A stretch of DNA of 42,760 nt from a virus. Positions 28,615 to 36,260 of the stretch are shown piece after piece. The stretch covers positions 1 through 42,760 of IMG/VR virus record IMGVR_UViG_3300031839_001269; one strand, written 5' to 3'. The number at the start of each line of letters is the position of its first letter. The first letter of the stretch is position 1. A model generated the notes under the pieces. That model was not told the DNA's origin. It did not search any database and saw only the letters and a list, made by a program, of their open reading frames with translations. Made by a program: the position numbers and the translations under genes.

Positions 28615-30254
28615 CAGAAAGCCCCCGACGGTTGAAGTTTAAGCCCTGGGCCCATTCTACCGCTGGTCACTTCCGCGCGGCCAGTCTCGTCTCGGATCGT
28701 GACCTCGGACGTGGACGTAGAACGGCTCTCCTCGACGCTCCTGGCGACCCTTTCCTGCGGGCTGACCATCTGGCCGCCCGGACCGCCGCGAGGCGCTGCT
28801 GCGTCCTCCTCGTCGTCTCCAAAGCCGAAAAAGTCCGCGACGCCCGAACCGATGCTGCTGATCTTGTCGACCATGCCGCCCGCGATGTTCTTGACCTTGT
28901 CCGCGATCCCGGTGATCACGTCCAGCGATTCCTTGAACGTGTCCGTCACGCCGCCCCAGAGCTCCGAGAAAAAGTCGCCGACGCTCGACCATGCCTCGGT
29001 CACGAGATCCGCCGCGCCTTTCAGCCACTCGATCGCCGGGGCGACCTCGTCCATGATGGCCGCGCCGAACCGCTGGATCGCTGCTTTGATCTCGTCCCAA
29101 TAGATCACGGCTGCCGCGATCGCCGCTATAAGCGCCACGATGCCGAGAATGATCCACGTGATGGGGTTCGCTGCCATGACCAGATTGACGGCTGCCATGA
29201 CGACCGACAGGGTCTGCAGGACCGCAGACAGGGCGACCACGCCGCCGACGAGTTTCAGGATCAGGCCGCCATTCTTTTCGAGGAACGTCGCGAACCGCCC
29301 GAGCATGTCCAGCCCGCTGCCGAGCAATTCGGCCAGGTTGTACTTTTCATTGAATTCGACGACGGCGGTCGTCAGCGCTTTGATCCGGTCCCATAGGTTG
29401 CGGGCGAATTCGGTGATCTTTGTCCGGATCAGCTCTTTGTTCGCGACGATCCACTCGCGCCACTGGCGCAGGTTTTTGGTGATCGCTGGCGCCATCGGCA
29501 GCAGGACCTGCTGAATCAGGCCGGTGATGGACTTTTTCAGGGCGTTGACGGCGTCGTTATAGGCCTCGGCCGCGACCGCCTGTTCCATTGTGATGTTTCC
29601 GTTCTGGCGCTGTTCCTCGCGCAGCCCCTTGATCGACTCGGCGCTGTTGTCGGATATGTTGGCCAGTTTGAGACCCGCGCGGCTGAATGCGGCGTTCGCC
29701 AGTGCGGCCCGTTCGGTCGCGCTCTCGGCGTTCCGCATCGCATCGACGTACAGCGCGAACGCGTCCGATATGCTGTCGGCGCTCTGCAGCTGTTTCAGTA
29801 ATTCGGGGTTGATGTTTTTCAGGCCGGTCACGAGCGGGCCGGTCCCGCCAGCAGCCTCGCCGAGACGTTTCGAGAACGCGCCGAGCGAATTGTCGAGCAG
29901 TTCCGTACTGACGCCGGATTGCTCGGCGACGAATTTCCATTCCTGCAGGTCCTCGATCGGAAAATCGAGCCGCCTGGATTGTTTGGCCAGGGCGTCCGCT
30001 GCATCCGCCGCCCGGTTCATTGCGCTGACGGTCGCAGCAGCCCCCAAGCCGAGGACCGCGCCGCCGAACTTGGCCACAGTTTTGACGCCGCGCGCCATCC
30101 CCCCGACCAGTTTCCCGACGACCCGGTTCGCCTTGCGGAGCCCGCGCGTCATGGCTCGGGTAAATTTCCCGACCCGGTTCTGCATGCGGTTCATGGGGGC
30201 CGTAATACGGTCGACCGCTTTGAATACTGCCTCGACTGAAAAACGGCCGGCCAT
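28614..30254 (-). CDS. Tape measure protein, 546 aa
   Basis: Long helical protein with basic N-terminus (K-F-T-R-A-M-T-R-G-L-R-K-A-N-R) and hydrophobic, membrane-spanning-like stretches near the middle (V-V-A-L-S-A-V-L; V-M-A-A-N-P-I-T-W-I-I-L-G-I-V-A-L-I-A-A-I-A-A). The pattern A-K-Q-S-R-R-L-D-F-P-I-E-D-L-Q-E-W-K-F-V-A-E-Q-S-G is the family's segment that I recognise in Mu gp42-like tape measures. It scaffolds tube length and probably enters the host membrane. It lies directly after the chaperone frameshift region and before gpN-like gene, in Mu order. Short for a tape measure, so the tail should be short (estimate only). Confidence 0.85.
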   Translation of the reverse strand: MAGRFSVEAVFKAVDRITAPMNRMQNRVGKFTRAMTRGLRKANRVVGKLVGGMARGVKTVAKFGGAVLGLGAAATVSAMNRAADAADALAKQSRRLDFPIEDLQEWKFVAEQSGVSTELLDNSLGAFSKRLGEAAGGTGPLVTGLKNINPELLKQLQSADSISDAFALYVDAMRNAESATERAALANAAFSRAGLKLANISDNSAESIKGLREEQRQNGNITMEQAVAAEAYNDAVNALKKSITGLIQQVLLPMAPAITKNLRQWREWIVANKELIRTKITEFARNLWDRIKALTTAVVEFNEKYNLAELLGSGLDMLGRFATFLEKNGGLILKLVGGVVALSAVLQTLSVVMAAVNLVMAANPITWIILGIVALIAAIAAAVIYWDEIKAAIQRFGAAIMDEVAPAIEWLKGAADLVTEAWSSVGDFFSELWGGVTDTFKESLDVITGIADKVKNIAGGMVDKISSIGSGVADFFGFGDDEEDAAAPRGGPGGQMVSPQERVARSVEESRSTSTSEVTIRDETGRAEVTSGRMGPGLKLQPSGAF

Positions 30255-30257
30255 GCC

Positions 30258-30874
30258 TTACCCCCTCGGTTTCGTGTGGTGCTGCAGCTCCCCTCGGATC
30301 CCCTCATAGAAAAATCGGATCTCGGAAAGGGTCAGCGTCCGTGCATCTGGTAGTCCCGCGTAATCCCTGCAGATCTGGCGCATCATTTCAGAGTAGACCG
30401 CAGCGAGCCGGTGTTCGCCGTTCTCGATCGTGCGGTCCTCTCCATGTCTGACCAGCGGCGTGCGGACTATCCCAAAAAAAGCGTAGTGATCGCGATGCAG
30501 ACTTTTAGGTCCGCGTATTTCATGTTCGCGAATCGCTTCGCCGGCTGCTTTGTCATGTCCGCCATCGTCGCGTATAGCTTGCCGATGTCCTCGGCTTTTT
30601 TCTTGCGGTCCATCGCCATCAGCGACGCGCCGGTCGGTTCGTAGAACGTGATCGGATCGCCGCCGCTACGTTTCGGCGTGAATATCGGCTGGCCGTCGTC
30701 ATCGATGACCACGCTGCCGGACATGATGGTCGACACGAGTTTCGATTTCTGCTGCTCGAACCCCTTTTTGTCGTCCTCGTCCATGTCGACGGGATCCGCC
30801 TCGATGTCCATCGCTTCGAGAAAACGGTCGAACTCCTGCTCGGCCATTTCCTTGCTGATTTTTGGTTCTGTCAT
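30258..30874 (-). CDS. Tail assembly chaperone, -1 frameshift fusion (Mu gp41/41'-like), 205 aa
   Basis: Translation starts at the ATG at 30874, slips -1 on the heptamer T-TTT-TTG at 30473-30479 and continues to the TAA at 30258-30260. The added 71 residues (G-I-V-R-T-P-L ... E-M-M-R-Q-I-C-R-D-Y-A-G-L ... R-F-F-Y-E-G-I-R-G-E-L) form a helical domain like the C-terminal extension of Mu gp41'. Fusion chaperones recruit tape measure and tube protein. The fused frame has no other start or ribosome site and fills the gap to the tape measure, which is why I accept it. Expressed as a minor product. Confidence 0.82.
30467..30874 (-). CDS. Tail assembly chaperone, unshifted product, 135 aa
   Basis: ATG at 30874 with AGGGCG 6 nt upstream. 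The protein is acidic and helical (M-T-E-P-K-I-S-K-E-M-A-E-Q-E-F-D-R-F; D-D-K-K-G-F-E-Q-Q-K-S-K-L-V) and ends ...T-T-L-F-L-G just after the slippery T run (TAG at 30467-30469). Tail gpG/gp41 chaperones of this sort precede the tape measure. The start assumes the ribosome site inside the stem described at 30881-30965. Longer in-frame extension upstream (to about 30940) has no ribosome site. Confidence 0.78.
   Translation of the reverse strand: MTEPKISKEMAEQEFDRFLEAMDIEADPVDMDEDDKKGFEQQKSKLVSTIMSGSVVIDDDGQPIFTPKRSGGDPITFYEPTGASLMAMDRKKKAEDIGKLYATMADMTKQPAKRFANMKYADLKVCIAITTLFLG
30473..30479 (-). other. Programmed -1 frameshift slippery site
   Basis: Read on the - strand as T TTT TTG (X XXY YYZ) in the zero frame CTT-TTT-TTG. 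The zero-frame stop is 6 nt further (GGA TAG). After slipping, GGG ATA GTC opens a 71-codon frame. The run of seven T residues is unusual in this GC-rich coding sequence. Confidence 0.8.
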
Positions 30875-30880
30875 GGTAAT

Positions 30881-30965
30881 CGCCCTATTTCTTAAAAGGT
30901 CGCCGCGCCCCGGCCACGGCCGGGCGTGGGAATAGGGCATCCGCGCGACGTTTGCGCCCTATTTC
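30881..30965 (-). promoter_or_regulatory. Possible RNA switch covering the chaperone ribosome site
   Basis: CGCCCTATTTC occurs at 30881-30891 and again at 30955-30965. Its complement AATAGGGC is at 30931-30938. On the - strand the middle copy (GCCCTATT) can pair with the upstream copy (30956-30963) or the downstream copy (30882-30889). The downstream pairing encloses a GC hairpin (about 30906-30926, stem CCCGGC/GCCGGG) and buries the Shine-Dalgarno AGGGCG (30881-30886) of the chaperone; the upstream pairing frees it. The two structures exclude each other. Confidence 0.62.
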
Positions 30966-30972
30966 GTGCCCG

Positions 30973-31356
30973 TTACTGGACGGTCAGGATGCCCGGACCG
31001 GACAGATCGAAAGCGGCGGTCGCGTTCTGGCTGCTGACCTGCAGCTCGCCAGAGATCTGACCGCGCCCCTGGTAGGTCTTGCCGGACGCGTAGGTAATAG
31101 CGATCGGCCAGAAATCGTTCCGGTTCGAGAGCTCCTGCAGGAACTCGTGATCGCCTCGATCGTCGTCGACTTCGACCGTCAGGCCAGCGATCGACATCGG
31201 GACGCGCGTTTTAATCAGCCGCGCGTTTCCGTCGCCGTTCGCCATTACCTCGTTTTCAAAGCCGCCGAGTTTTCGCTGCGCCTCGGCATCCGCCGCGACG
31301 CCGAAATTCCGACCGTCTAATGATACTGATTCAATGGATCCGCCTATGGCTGGCAT
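30973..31356 (-). CDS. Tail tube protein (Mu gpM-like), 127 aa
   Basis: M-P-A-I-G-G-S-I-E-S-V-S-L-D-G-R-N-F-G-V-A-A-D-A-E-A, then F-E-N-E-V-M-A-N-G-D-G-N-A-R-L-I-K-T-R, and G-R-G-Q-I-S-G-E-L-Q-V-S. Phage tail tubes of the Mu type share these beta-barrel strands (start, N-G-D-G and C-terminal A-A-F-D-L-S-G). It polymerises into the inner tube inside the sheath. Directly after the sheath gene; a structured leader precedes the chaperone. Length is normal. Confidence 0.85.
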   Translation of the reverse strand: MPAIGGSIESVSLDGRNFGVAADAEAQRKLGGFENEVMANGDGNARLIKTRVPMSIAGLTVEVDDDRGDHEFLQELSNRNDFWPIAITYASGKTYQGRGQISGELQVSSQNATAAFDLSGPGILTVQ

Positions 31357-31372
31357 AGTCCTGTCCCCTTAA

Positions 31373-32869
31373 TTACGCCACGACTTGCGGCTGGCCAAAG
31401 TAGAACCCGAAATTCAGGTCCACGGAAATGATGTTCGTGTTGCCCGACAGCTGCAGCGTCGTGGTGACGTCGAGCCGTTTCGGGTTCTGCTCGTTGATCG
31501 CGGCCTGCGTGTTCGCTTTGGCCACTTCCGGGGCGCTGATAATAGCGTTCAGGCCCAGGCTGTCGATCAGTGCAGAGACCGCAGCGACCGCCATTTTCGG
31601 CTTTTTCGCGTCGCGATTGATCGTCGGCTGGTTGTCCGGGATCAGCGGAGCGCCATCCCATTCAGGAGTCGCGAAAATCAGATTCATGTTGAAAATGATG
31701 TTCTGCAGCTTGACGATGTCGACGACGAACCGGTACGCCGGGATCGGGTCGCCGGTCGGATGGTAAAACGTCACGACGTCGGCGATGTTGATCACGCCGT
31801 CGCGGACTTCGATCGTCGAGCTCCCGCCCTTGACTGCCTGGTCGCGCTGCGGATAGGTCCACTGCTCGCCATCGGTGCCCGGCTCGATACCGGTTGCATC
31901 CTGGCTGCCATAGTCCCGGGGCGGGTTGTTGTTTGCGACTGGCGCGATCCGTGCCAGCTGGCGAGCGGCGACAACGAGCGGCAGCTCATTGGATCCGGGC
32001 GCGACGAGCTGGGCGTTCGTGCGGTCAGTCTTGCGCGTGTCGGATACGCTGATCGCATTGGCGACGGTTGCCTCGGTGTTGCCCACGAAAGCGACCATCG
32101 GTTTGCGGGTCAGCGCGCCCCAGCGGCCCTCGCCGAATACCGAGAACGCATCGAGCGCAGTCGTGTCGTCGTAGTTCAGGCAGTTCAGGAACATCGTTTC
32201 CCAGACATCGCCGACCTGATCGAGCGCGGGCTGCACGTCCGGATTCACGAGGCCGCCAGTCGGCTGCACGATGGTAATCGTCGCGGCGCCGGTGCTGGGC
32301 GTGATGGCCTCGACGACGATGGCGTTCGAGCTCTCGCCGGCCCACTTTGCCGCGATGCCGACGTCGGTCGTGTTGTCGGTTGCGATTACCGGCATTTCAA
32401 GGACGGCATTGATCGCGGCCGTGATCTTTGCGGTGATGTCCGCGACCGTGTCGTCGGTGTCGATCACGAACTCCTCGGAGTCGATCTCACTGATCCGGAT
32501 AATGTACGCGCCGGCCTGGGTTGCGTCGTCGACGGGCGTAATCGTGCCACTGGCTGCCACGCCGCTCGCGTCATCCTCCAACGGGTACACGGTCACGGGG
32601 ATGGTCCCCACGCCGTCGCCGTTTACGGGCAGCAGTTTACGGGCCGCCAGATGGATCGGAGACCCGAACCCGTAGCGGTTGCCGGCCTGGCTGGCGCTGG
32701 TGATCTGGAATTTTGTCGTATCGTAAACGGCCGCCGTGTTGCCCTGGCCGACGAGCGCGATCCGCTGCGGCAAGAACAGAACGCTGCCCCCGCGCAGATC
32801 TTTGAACGCTGTTTTTATACCGAGGACGCGGGCGACTGCCGACGCGTCAACTGCTGAACTGATAGCCAT
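31373..32869 (-). CDS. Contractile tail sheath protein (Mu gpL-like), 498 aa
   Basis: The start M-A-I-S-S-A-V-D-A-S-A-V-A-R-V-L-G-I-K-T-A-F and F-L-P-Q-R-I-A-L-V-G-Q-G are typical Mu-type sheath N-termini. C-terminal I-D-S-L-G-L-N-A-I-I, N-E-Q-N-P-K-R-L-D-V-T-T-T and V-D-L-N-F-G-F-Y-F are the conserved sheath core. This gene shows that the tail is contractile. It ends 17 bp before the tube gene. Confidence 0.9.
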   Translation of the reverse strand: MAISSAVDASAVARVLGIKTAFKDLRGGSVLFLPQRIALVGQGNTAAVYDTTKFQITSASQAGNRYGFGSPIHLAARKLLPVNGDGVGTIPVTVYPLEDDASGVAASGTITPVDDATQAGAYIIRISEIDSEEFVIDTDDTVADITAKITAAINAVLEMPVIATDNTTDVGIAAKWAGESSNAIVVEAITPSTGAATITIVQPTGGLVNPDVQPALDQVGDVWETMFLNCLNYDDTTALDAFSVFGEGRWGALTRKPMVAFVGNTEATVANAISVSDTRKTDRTNAQLVAPGSNELPLVVAARQLARIAPVANNNPPRDYGSQDATGIEPGTDGEQWTYPQRDQAVKGGSSTIEVRDGVINIADVVTFYHPTGDPIPAYRFVVDIVKLQNIIFNMNLIFATPEWDGAPLIPDNQPTINRDAKKPKMAVAAVSALIDSLGLNAIISAPEVAKANTQAAINEQNPKRLDVTTTLQLSGNTNIISVDLNFGFYFGQPQVVA

Positions 32870-32882
32870 GATCGTGTCCCCT

Positions 32883-33563
32883 TTATGGCGTAGTGTAGTC
32901 GTAATCTGCTTCGACGACGATCTCGCCGTCCTCGGTCCGCAGTACGTCCGTCGTCACGAGCTCAAGCGTCACGGGCTGAACCTGCGGCGAGAACTCATTG
33001 AATGTTACCCTAAAAGCGAGCCGCGATGCGACTATCTGCTGAACCGTTCGGCTGTCGATCTGCGGCTGGTATATCGTGACCGACTGCGGCCAGCGTTTCC
33101 AGACCAGACCCTGCAGCCCGAGGTAAGTGTACTCGGCCGCCATCAGGATGTTACGGACGAGGCGCAGGGCCCGCTGAACCGCGAAAGCCGCCTCCTCGTC
33201 TCCTGCCTTGTGGCCGCCCCCGACGACGTTCTCGCTGCGGCCGTAGCCATAGCAGTCGATATTGAACACGGCCTCGGTTTTCTGGCGTTCCAGTATATTG
33301 CTGGCGCCGCCGTCGAAATTGCTGTTGTCGTACCAGATATTGACCAGCGGGCTCTCGTCGATCGCCTCGCCATCCTCGACGCCCTGAAACTGTTCCCACG
33401 GGTTCGACCGCTCGGTGAATACGCGGAGTTTCCAGAGATCCGGATCCTTTCCGGCGGCGGTTGCGAGCGCTTGCTGGTTTGCGATCTCGGTCGCCAGAAT
33501 CGCGGCGATCTGGTCCCGGACGATCTCGAAACTGTCCTGCTTGTCGATCAGTTCGCTAATCAT
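32883..33563 (-). CDS. Tail terminator/connector candidate, 226 aa
   Basis: Sits where the tail terminator is found (between FII-position gene and sheath). Features: D-P-D-L-W-K-L-R-V-F-T-E-R-S-N-P-W-E-Q-F, V-N-I-W-Y-D-N-S-N-F-D-G-G-A-S-N, V-F-N-I-D-C-Y-G-Y-G, and a C-terminal beta part with V-T-F-N-E-F-S-P. This pattern recurs in phages that have a Mu-type sheath downstream. It would cap the tail and connect it to the head. The family name is not certain. Confidence 0.66.
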   Translation of the reverse strand: MISELIDKQDSFEIVRDQIAAILATEIANQQALATAAGKDPDLWKLRVFTERSNPWEQFQGVEDGEAIDESPLVNIWYDNSNFDGGASNILERQKTEAVFNIDCYGYGRSENVVGGGHKAGDEEAAFAVQRALRLVRNILMAAEYTYLGLQGLVWKRWPQSVTIYQPQIDSRTVQQIVASRLAFRVTFNEFSPQVQPVTLELVTTDVLRTEDGEIVVEADYDYTTP

Positions 33564-33940
33564 CGGTAGGCCTCCAACAAGCAGACCACGATGCCGGCTG
33601 CTCTGTCAGGGTTCGATTCGCTGATTTTGAACGTGTAGGGCAGGCCGTTGATGTCGTTGAACGCGACTGTCCACGGCTTCGAGCCAGTGTCGGCGATGCC
33701 TTTCGGGAGTTTAAAGCCGGCGGCGTACAGGCTGGAAATTCTAAGCGCTACGGACGCCAAGCGACCGCTTACCGCTGTTCCCGTATCGGGGTCGATGACC
33801 TGCGCGATGTCGTCGGAAAAACCGGTAAACGTATCGGTAAGCCCCGACGGATCCGTCAGGGTGATGGAATAACCGAAACCGCCGACGTCATCCTCAAGGA
33901 TGAACGCCAGATCGGCCTCGGCTTGTTGACGCAGGCCCAT
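33560..33940 (-). CDS. Head-tail joining protein candidate (lambda FII position), 126 aa
   Basis: Contains G-Y-S-I-T-L-T-D-P-S-G, V-I-D-P-D-T-G-T-A-V-S-G-R, and P-W-T-V-A-F-N-D-I-N-G-L-P-Y-T-F. I recognise these as those of phage head-tail connectors that resemble lambda FII in place and size. Overlaps the following gene by 4 bp (ATGA). Would join the portal/W to the tail terminator. Family assignment is based partly on position. Confidence 0.66.
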   Translation of the reverse strand: MGLRQQAEADLAFILEDDVGGFGYSITLTDPSGLTDTFTGFSDDIAQVIDPDTGTAVSGRLASVALRISSLYAAGFKLPKGIADTGSKPWTVAFNDINGLPYTFKISESNPDRAAGIVVCLLEAYR

Positions 33941-33941
33941 G

Positions 33942-34304
33942 TCAGCCTTTTACCGCGCCGTTTTTGATCAGTTTCTGCAGGGACTCTGCGCCGCCGGACA
34001 AGTCGGACGCGCGAATGCTTTGACCGGGACCGATCACGCCGCGCTTTGTGACCACGCTGCGGCCATCCGCCACGACGGGGCCGGACTGCTCGGGATCCTG
34101 CTCGGGGCCCTCGACGTCGTCGGGGTTCGGAGATTTCGGCTCGTTGTCGGCCTGCGTTTCGAGCTCTGCGTCGCGTTTCTTTGCGCGCAGATCCGATACG
34201 AGATCGACCAGACCGTCGTTTTTCAGGCCGTCGGTTTGGACCGCGAGGCCCAGCTCGTCGGCCAGGTTGTTCGCTTCGTTGATTAGGTCTTTATTGCTTG
34301 GCAT
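33942..34304 (-). CDS. HeH/FI-like DNA packaging accessory protein, 120 aa
   Basis: N-terminus (D-L-I-N-E-A-N-N-L-A-D-E-L-G-L-A-V-Q-T-D-G-L-K-N-D-G-L-V-D-L-V-S-D-L-R) reads as the HeH/LEM-like helix-extended-helix found in lambda gpFI. An acidic linker follows, then a basic G-P-G-Q-S-I-R-A-S-D-L-S-G-G-A. FI stimulates prohead-terminase docking. Located right after the capsid-gene terminator, the lambda order E-FI-FII. Confidence 0.7.
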   Translation of the reverse strand: MPSNKDLINEANNLADELGLAVQTDGLKNDGLVDLVSDLRAKKRDAELETQADNEPKSPNPDDVEGPEQDPEQSGPVVADGRSVVTKRGVIGPGQSIRASDLSGGAESLQKLIKNGAVKG

Positions 34305-34330
34305 GACTGTCGCCCCATTTTGGCTATTCT

Positions 34331-34361
34331 AAAAAACCGCCCCCGCTATCGAGGACGGTTT
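34331..34361 (-). terminator. Rho-independent terminator after the capsid gene
   Basis: On the - strand AAACCG and CGGTTT form the stem with one mismatch next to GG/CC and a loop of about 8-12 nt, followed by TTTTTTAG. It ends 18 bp below the capsid stop. Its position would cause high capsid and lower FI-and-tail transcription. Partial readthrough is needed for the tail genes. Confidence 0.75.
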
Positions 34362-34378
34362 TCCCTTTCTGCCTGCGA

Positions 34379-35470
34379 TTAGATCTGCGTATCGAGGCAG
34401 CCGTACCCGTCGATCTGGACCGGGATCAGCAGCGGACGACTTTCGAGCTCGCCCATGATCTGTTTGCCGTTCGGCGTCGCGTACACGTTCGGAGTAACGT
34501 CGAAGTTACCGCCGGCGGCGCGACTGGTCAGACGGCCAGGCAGCAGACCTGCGACACGGGGATCCGGGCCCAAAGGCAGCGGAACGCGTGCGCTGGTCAT
34601 GTCGAGGCGGGTCCGACTTGAGAGCATGACGACCTTATCGGGGTCGATGTACTCGGTCGGGTTGCCGGTCGCGGGGTCGTCGTAGGTGTCCGGATACGAC
34701 CATACGCTGAAACGGTAGTTCCCGATCCAGTAAAAGCCGTACATAGTCGCGCCAGAATCGGCGAACTCGGGCATGATGTCCGCGACCTCGTAACGACGGT
34801 TATCCGCCTGCGCCTTGACCTCGTCGTTCGCCAGGAAATTCGACAGGGCGGTTTCGCCCATGATCAAAATGTCCGGGTTCACTTTGCCGTCGGATCGGAT
34901 GACTTTCGCCAGCGATTCCAGATCGGCCAACGGGGTCGCGCCCGCGTCAGACCACGAGGTCGAGACGGTCGGGAAATGGGTCGCTTTCGGCTTGAAATCC
35001 AGCTCGTAAACGGTGTTCCCGTTCTCGTCGGTCAGGGTCAGCTGACCGGTCAGCAGGATCTGCGCGGCCTGCAGTTCAACGGCGCGCTTGATCTTGTCGT
35101 CGATCAGGGTAAAACCCTGCGCCATCATGGCGACCAGCTGGCCGGCGTACTCGGTATACGCGGCGGTATACGGGTCGACGCCTGCCATGCGGTTCAGCAG
35201 GTCGTTCACGTCCAGCGGAAACGCCTCGCCGTATGCTGGCGGGGTGAATTCCTTGGTCGTGAACCGGTCGAAATCGTTCAGATTCGGCCCGGTCGCCTTT
35301 TTGATTGCGATCGCGACGTCCTCGCCGAATCGCTGGATGTCGATCGCCACTTTGTCGCCGTTATAGATACCGCCCGGCTTGATAGTGAAGAAACGAGACA
35401 GGAACCCATTCGGGCTCCGCATCTGGCTGAATAGCTGGATCCAGCCTTCGCGCTTTAATTCAACGGCCAT
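34379..35470 (-). CDS. Major capsid protein (lambda gpE family), 363 aa
   Basis: The N-terminus E-L-K-R-E-G-W-I-Q-L-F-S-Q-M-R-S-P-N-G-F-L, then V-A-I-D-I-Q-R-F-G-E-D-V-A-I-A-I, A-V-E-L-Q-A-A-Q-I-L-L-T-G and D-I-L-I-M-G match the gpE group of HK97-fold capsids. L-P-G-R-L-T-S-R and P-L-L-I-P near the C-terminus are also typical. Main shell subunit. Follows the decoration gene, D-E order as in lambda; a terminator lies downstream. Confidence 0.92.
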   Translation of the reverse strand: MAVELKREGWIQLFSQMRSPNGFLSRFFTIKPGGIYNGDKVAIDIQRFGEDVAIAIKKATGPNLNDFDRFTTKEFTPPAYGEAFPLDVNDLLNRMAGVDPYTAAYTEYAGQLVAMMAQGFTLIDDKIKRAVELQAAQILLTGQLTLTDENGNTVYELDFKPKATHFPTVSTSWSDAGATPLADLESLAKVIRSDGKVNPDILIMGETALSNFLANDEVKAQADNRRYEVADIMPEFADSGATMYGFYWIGNYRFSVWSYPDTYDDPATGNPTEYIDPDKVVMLSSRTRLDMTSARVPLPLGPDPRVAGLLPGRLTSRAAGGNFDVTPNVYATPNGKQIMGELESRPLLIPVQIDGYGCLDTQI

Positions 35471-35482
35471 GATCTGGACCCC

Positions 35483-35884
35483 TTACTGGTTGTCGAAGTT
35501 TGACAGCTGCGCGGTCGTCAGGGCGACGAGCCCGAAGTCCCGGAGCTGATCGAGAACCGCTGCGTCGACGTTTGTCGCGTCGCCGTCGGCATCGATTACA
35601 AGGTCAGCCGCACGGATGCGACCGCCCACGATAGGACGAGCTGACAGCGTTCCGGCGCCGGCTGCGGTGAGCTCGTAACCGAGGACCGCTTTCGGGATGC
35701 CGTTCTCGTTGGTCACGCCGCCTTTCACGAACGGAACCAGCTCAAGCGATGCGGAATCGCGCGCCAGGATAGTGCCGGGCAGCAAGGTCGCGGCGCCGGC
35801 AAACGTGATCAGATCGTCCTTGTGAACGGGCTCCCAGATGCGGATCCCGTTCGTTTCGTTGGTGGTGATCTCGATGTTAGGCAT
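35483..35884 (-). CDS. Head decoration protein (lambda gpD-like), 133 aa
   Basis: Contains I-E-I-T-T-N-E-T-N-G-I-R-I-W-E-P, T-L-L-P-G-T-I-L-A-R-D-S-A-S-L-E-L-V-P-F, N-G-I-P-K-A-V-L-G and I-R-A-A-D-L-V-I-D-A. These (initial beta strands, L-P-G-T-I-L-A, V-L-G) are typical of the gpD decoration family. It binds at the capsid threefold points after expansion. The start overlaps the end of the protease gene by 8 nt. Confidence 0.87.
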   Translation of the reverse strand: MPNIEITTNETNGIRIWEPVHKDDLITFAGAATLLPGTILARDSASLELVPFVKGGVTNENGIPKAVLGYELTAAGAGTLSARPIVGGRIRAADLVIDADGDATNVDAAVLDQLRDFGLVALTTAQLSNFDNQ

Positions 35885-36260
35885 TGGAAGCGCCCCCCAT
35901 TTCTACGCCGCAGCGGTCCATTGCGAACGCCCAGATCCCCTGCTCTGCTTTCGCGTCGCGGGTCTGCTCGTCCTCCTGGGTTGTGGTGGCAGCGGCGCCG
36001 TCTGCAGCAGCCGTCTCGGTGTCATCCGCGACGCGCTTGTCAGTGTCCCGCTTGTTCATCGCCGCAGCCATGTACTCGGACTGCAGGGTCATGGTCATGC
36101 CCTGGCCGTCCTTGATAGCTGCGACAGCGGTGTCCATGATGCCCGCTTGTGTGCCCATGTTCAGGTGAGCGACCACGCGGTCACGCTCCTGGCTTACGCC
36201 TTCCTGCATCGCCGCCGCGTAGACGTCGGGATGCTTGGCCTTTAGTTCGTTAAGGTCCAT
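35877..36260 (-). CDS. Nested scaffold protein (lambda Nu3-like), 127 aa
   Basis: An in-frame ATG at 36260 (M-D-L-N-E-L-K-A-K-H) within the protease gene has a perfect GGAGG (36269-36273) 8 nt upstream. In lambda, Nu3 starts in frame inside C in the same way and makes the free scaffold. The product would be the helical acidic C-terminal part. Expected in excess over the protease. Inferred from that precedent and the ribosome site. Confidence 0.7.
   Translation of the reverse strand: MDLNELKAKHPDVYAAAMQEGVSQERDRVVAHLNMGTQAGIMDTAVAAIKDGQGMTMTLQSEYMAAAMNKRDTDKRVADDTETAAADGAAATTTQEDEQTRDAKAEQGIWAFAMDRCGVEMGGASNA

Noticed and set aside
31385-32857. 490-codon + strand frame opposite the tail sheath gene
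   Set aside because: Arg/Asp/Val-rich antisense frame; the sheath motifs are unambiguous on the - strand.
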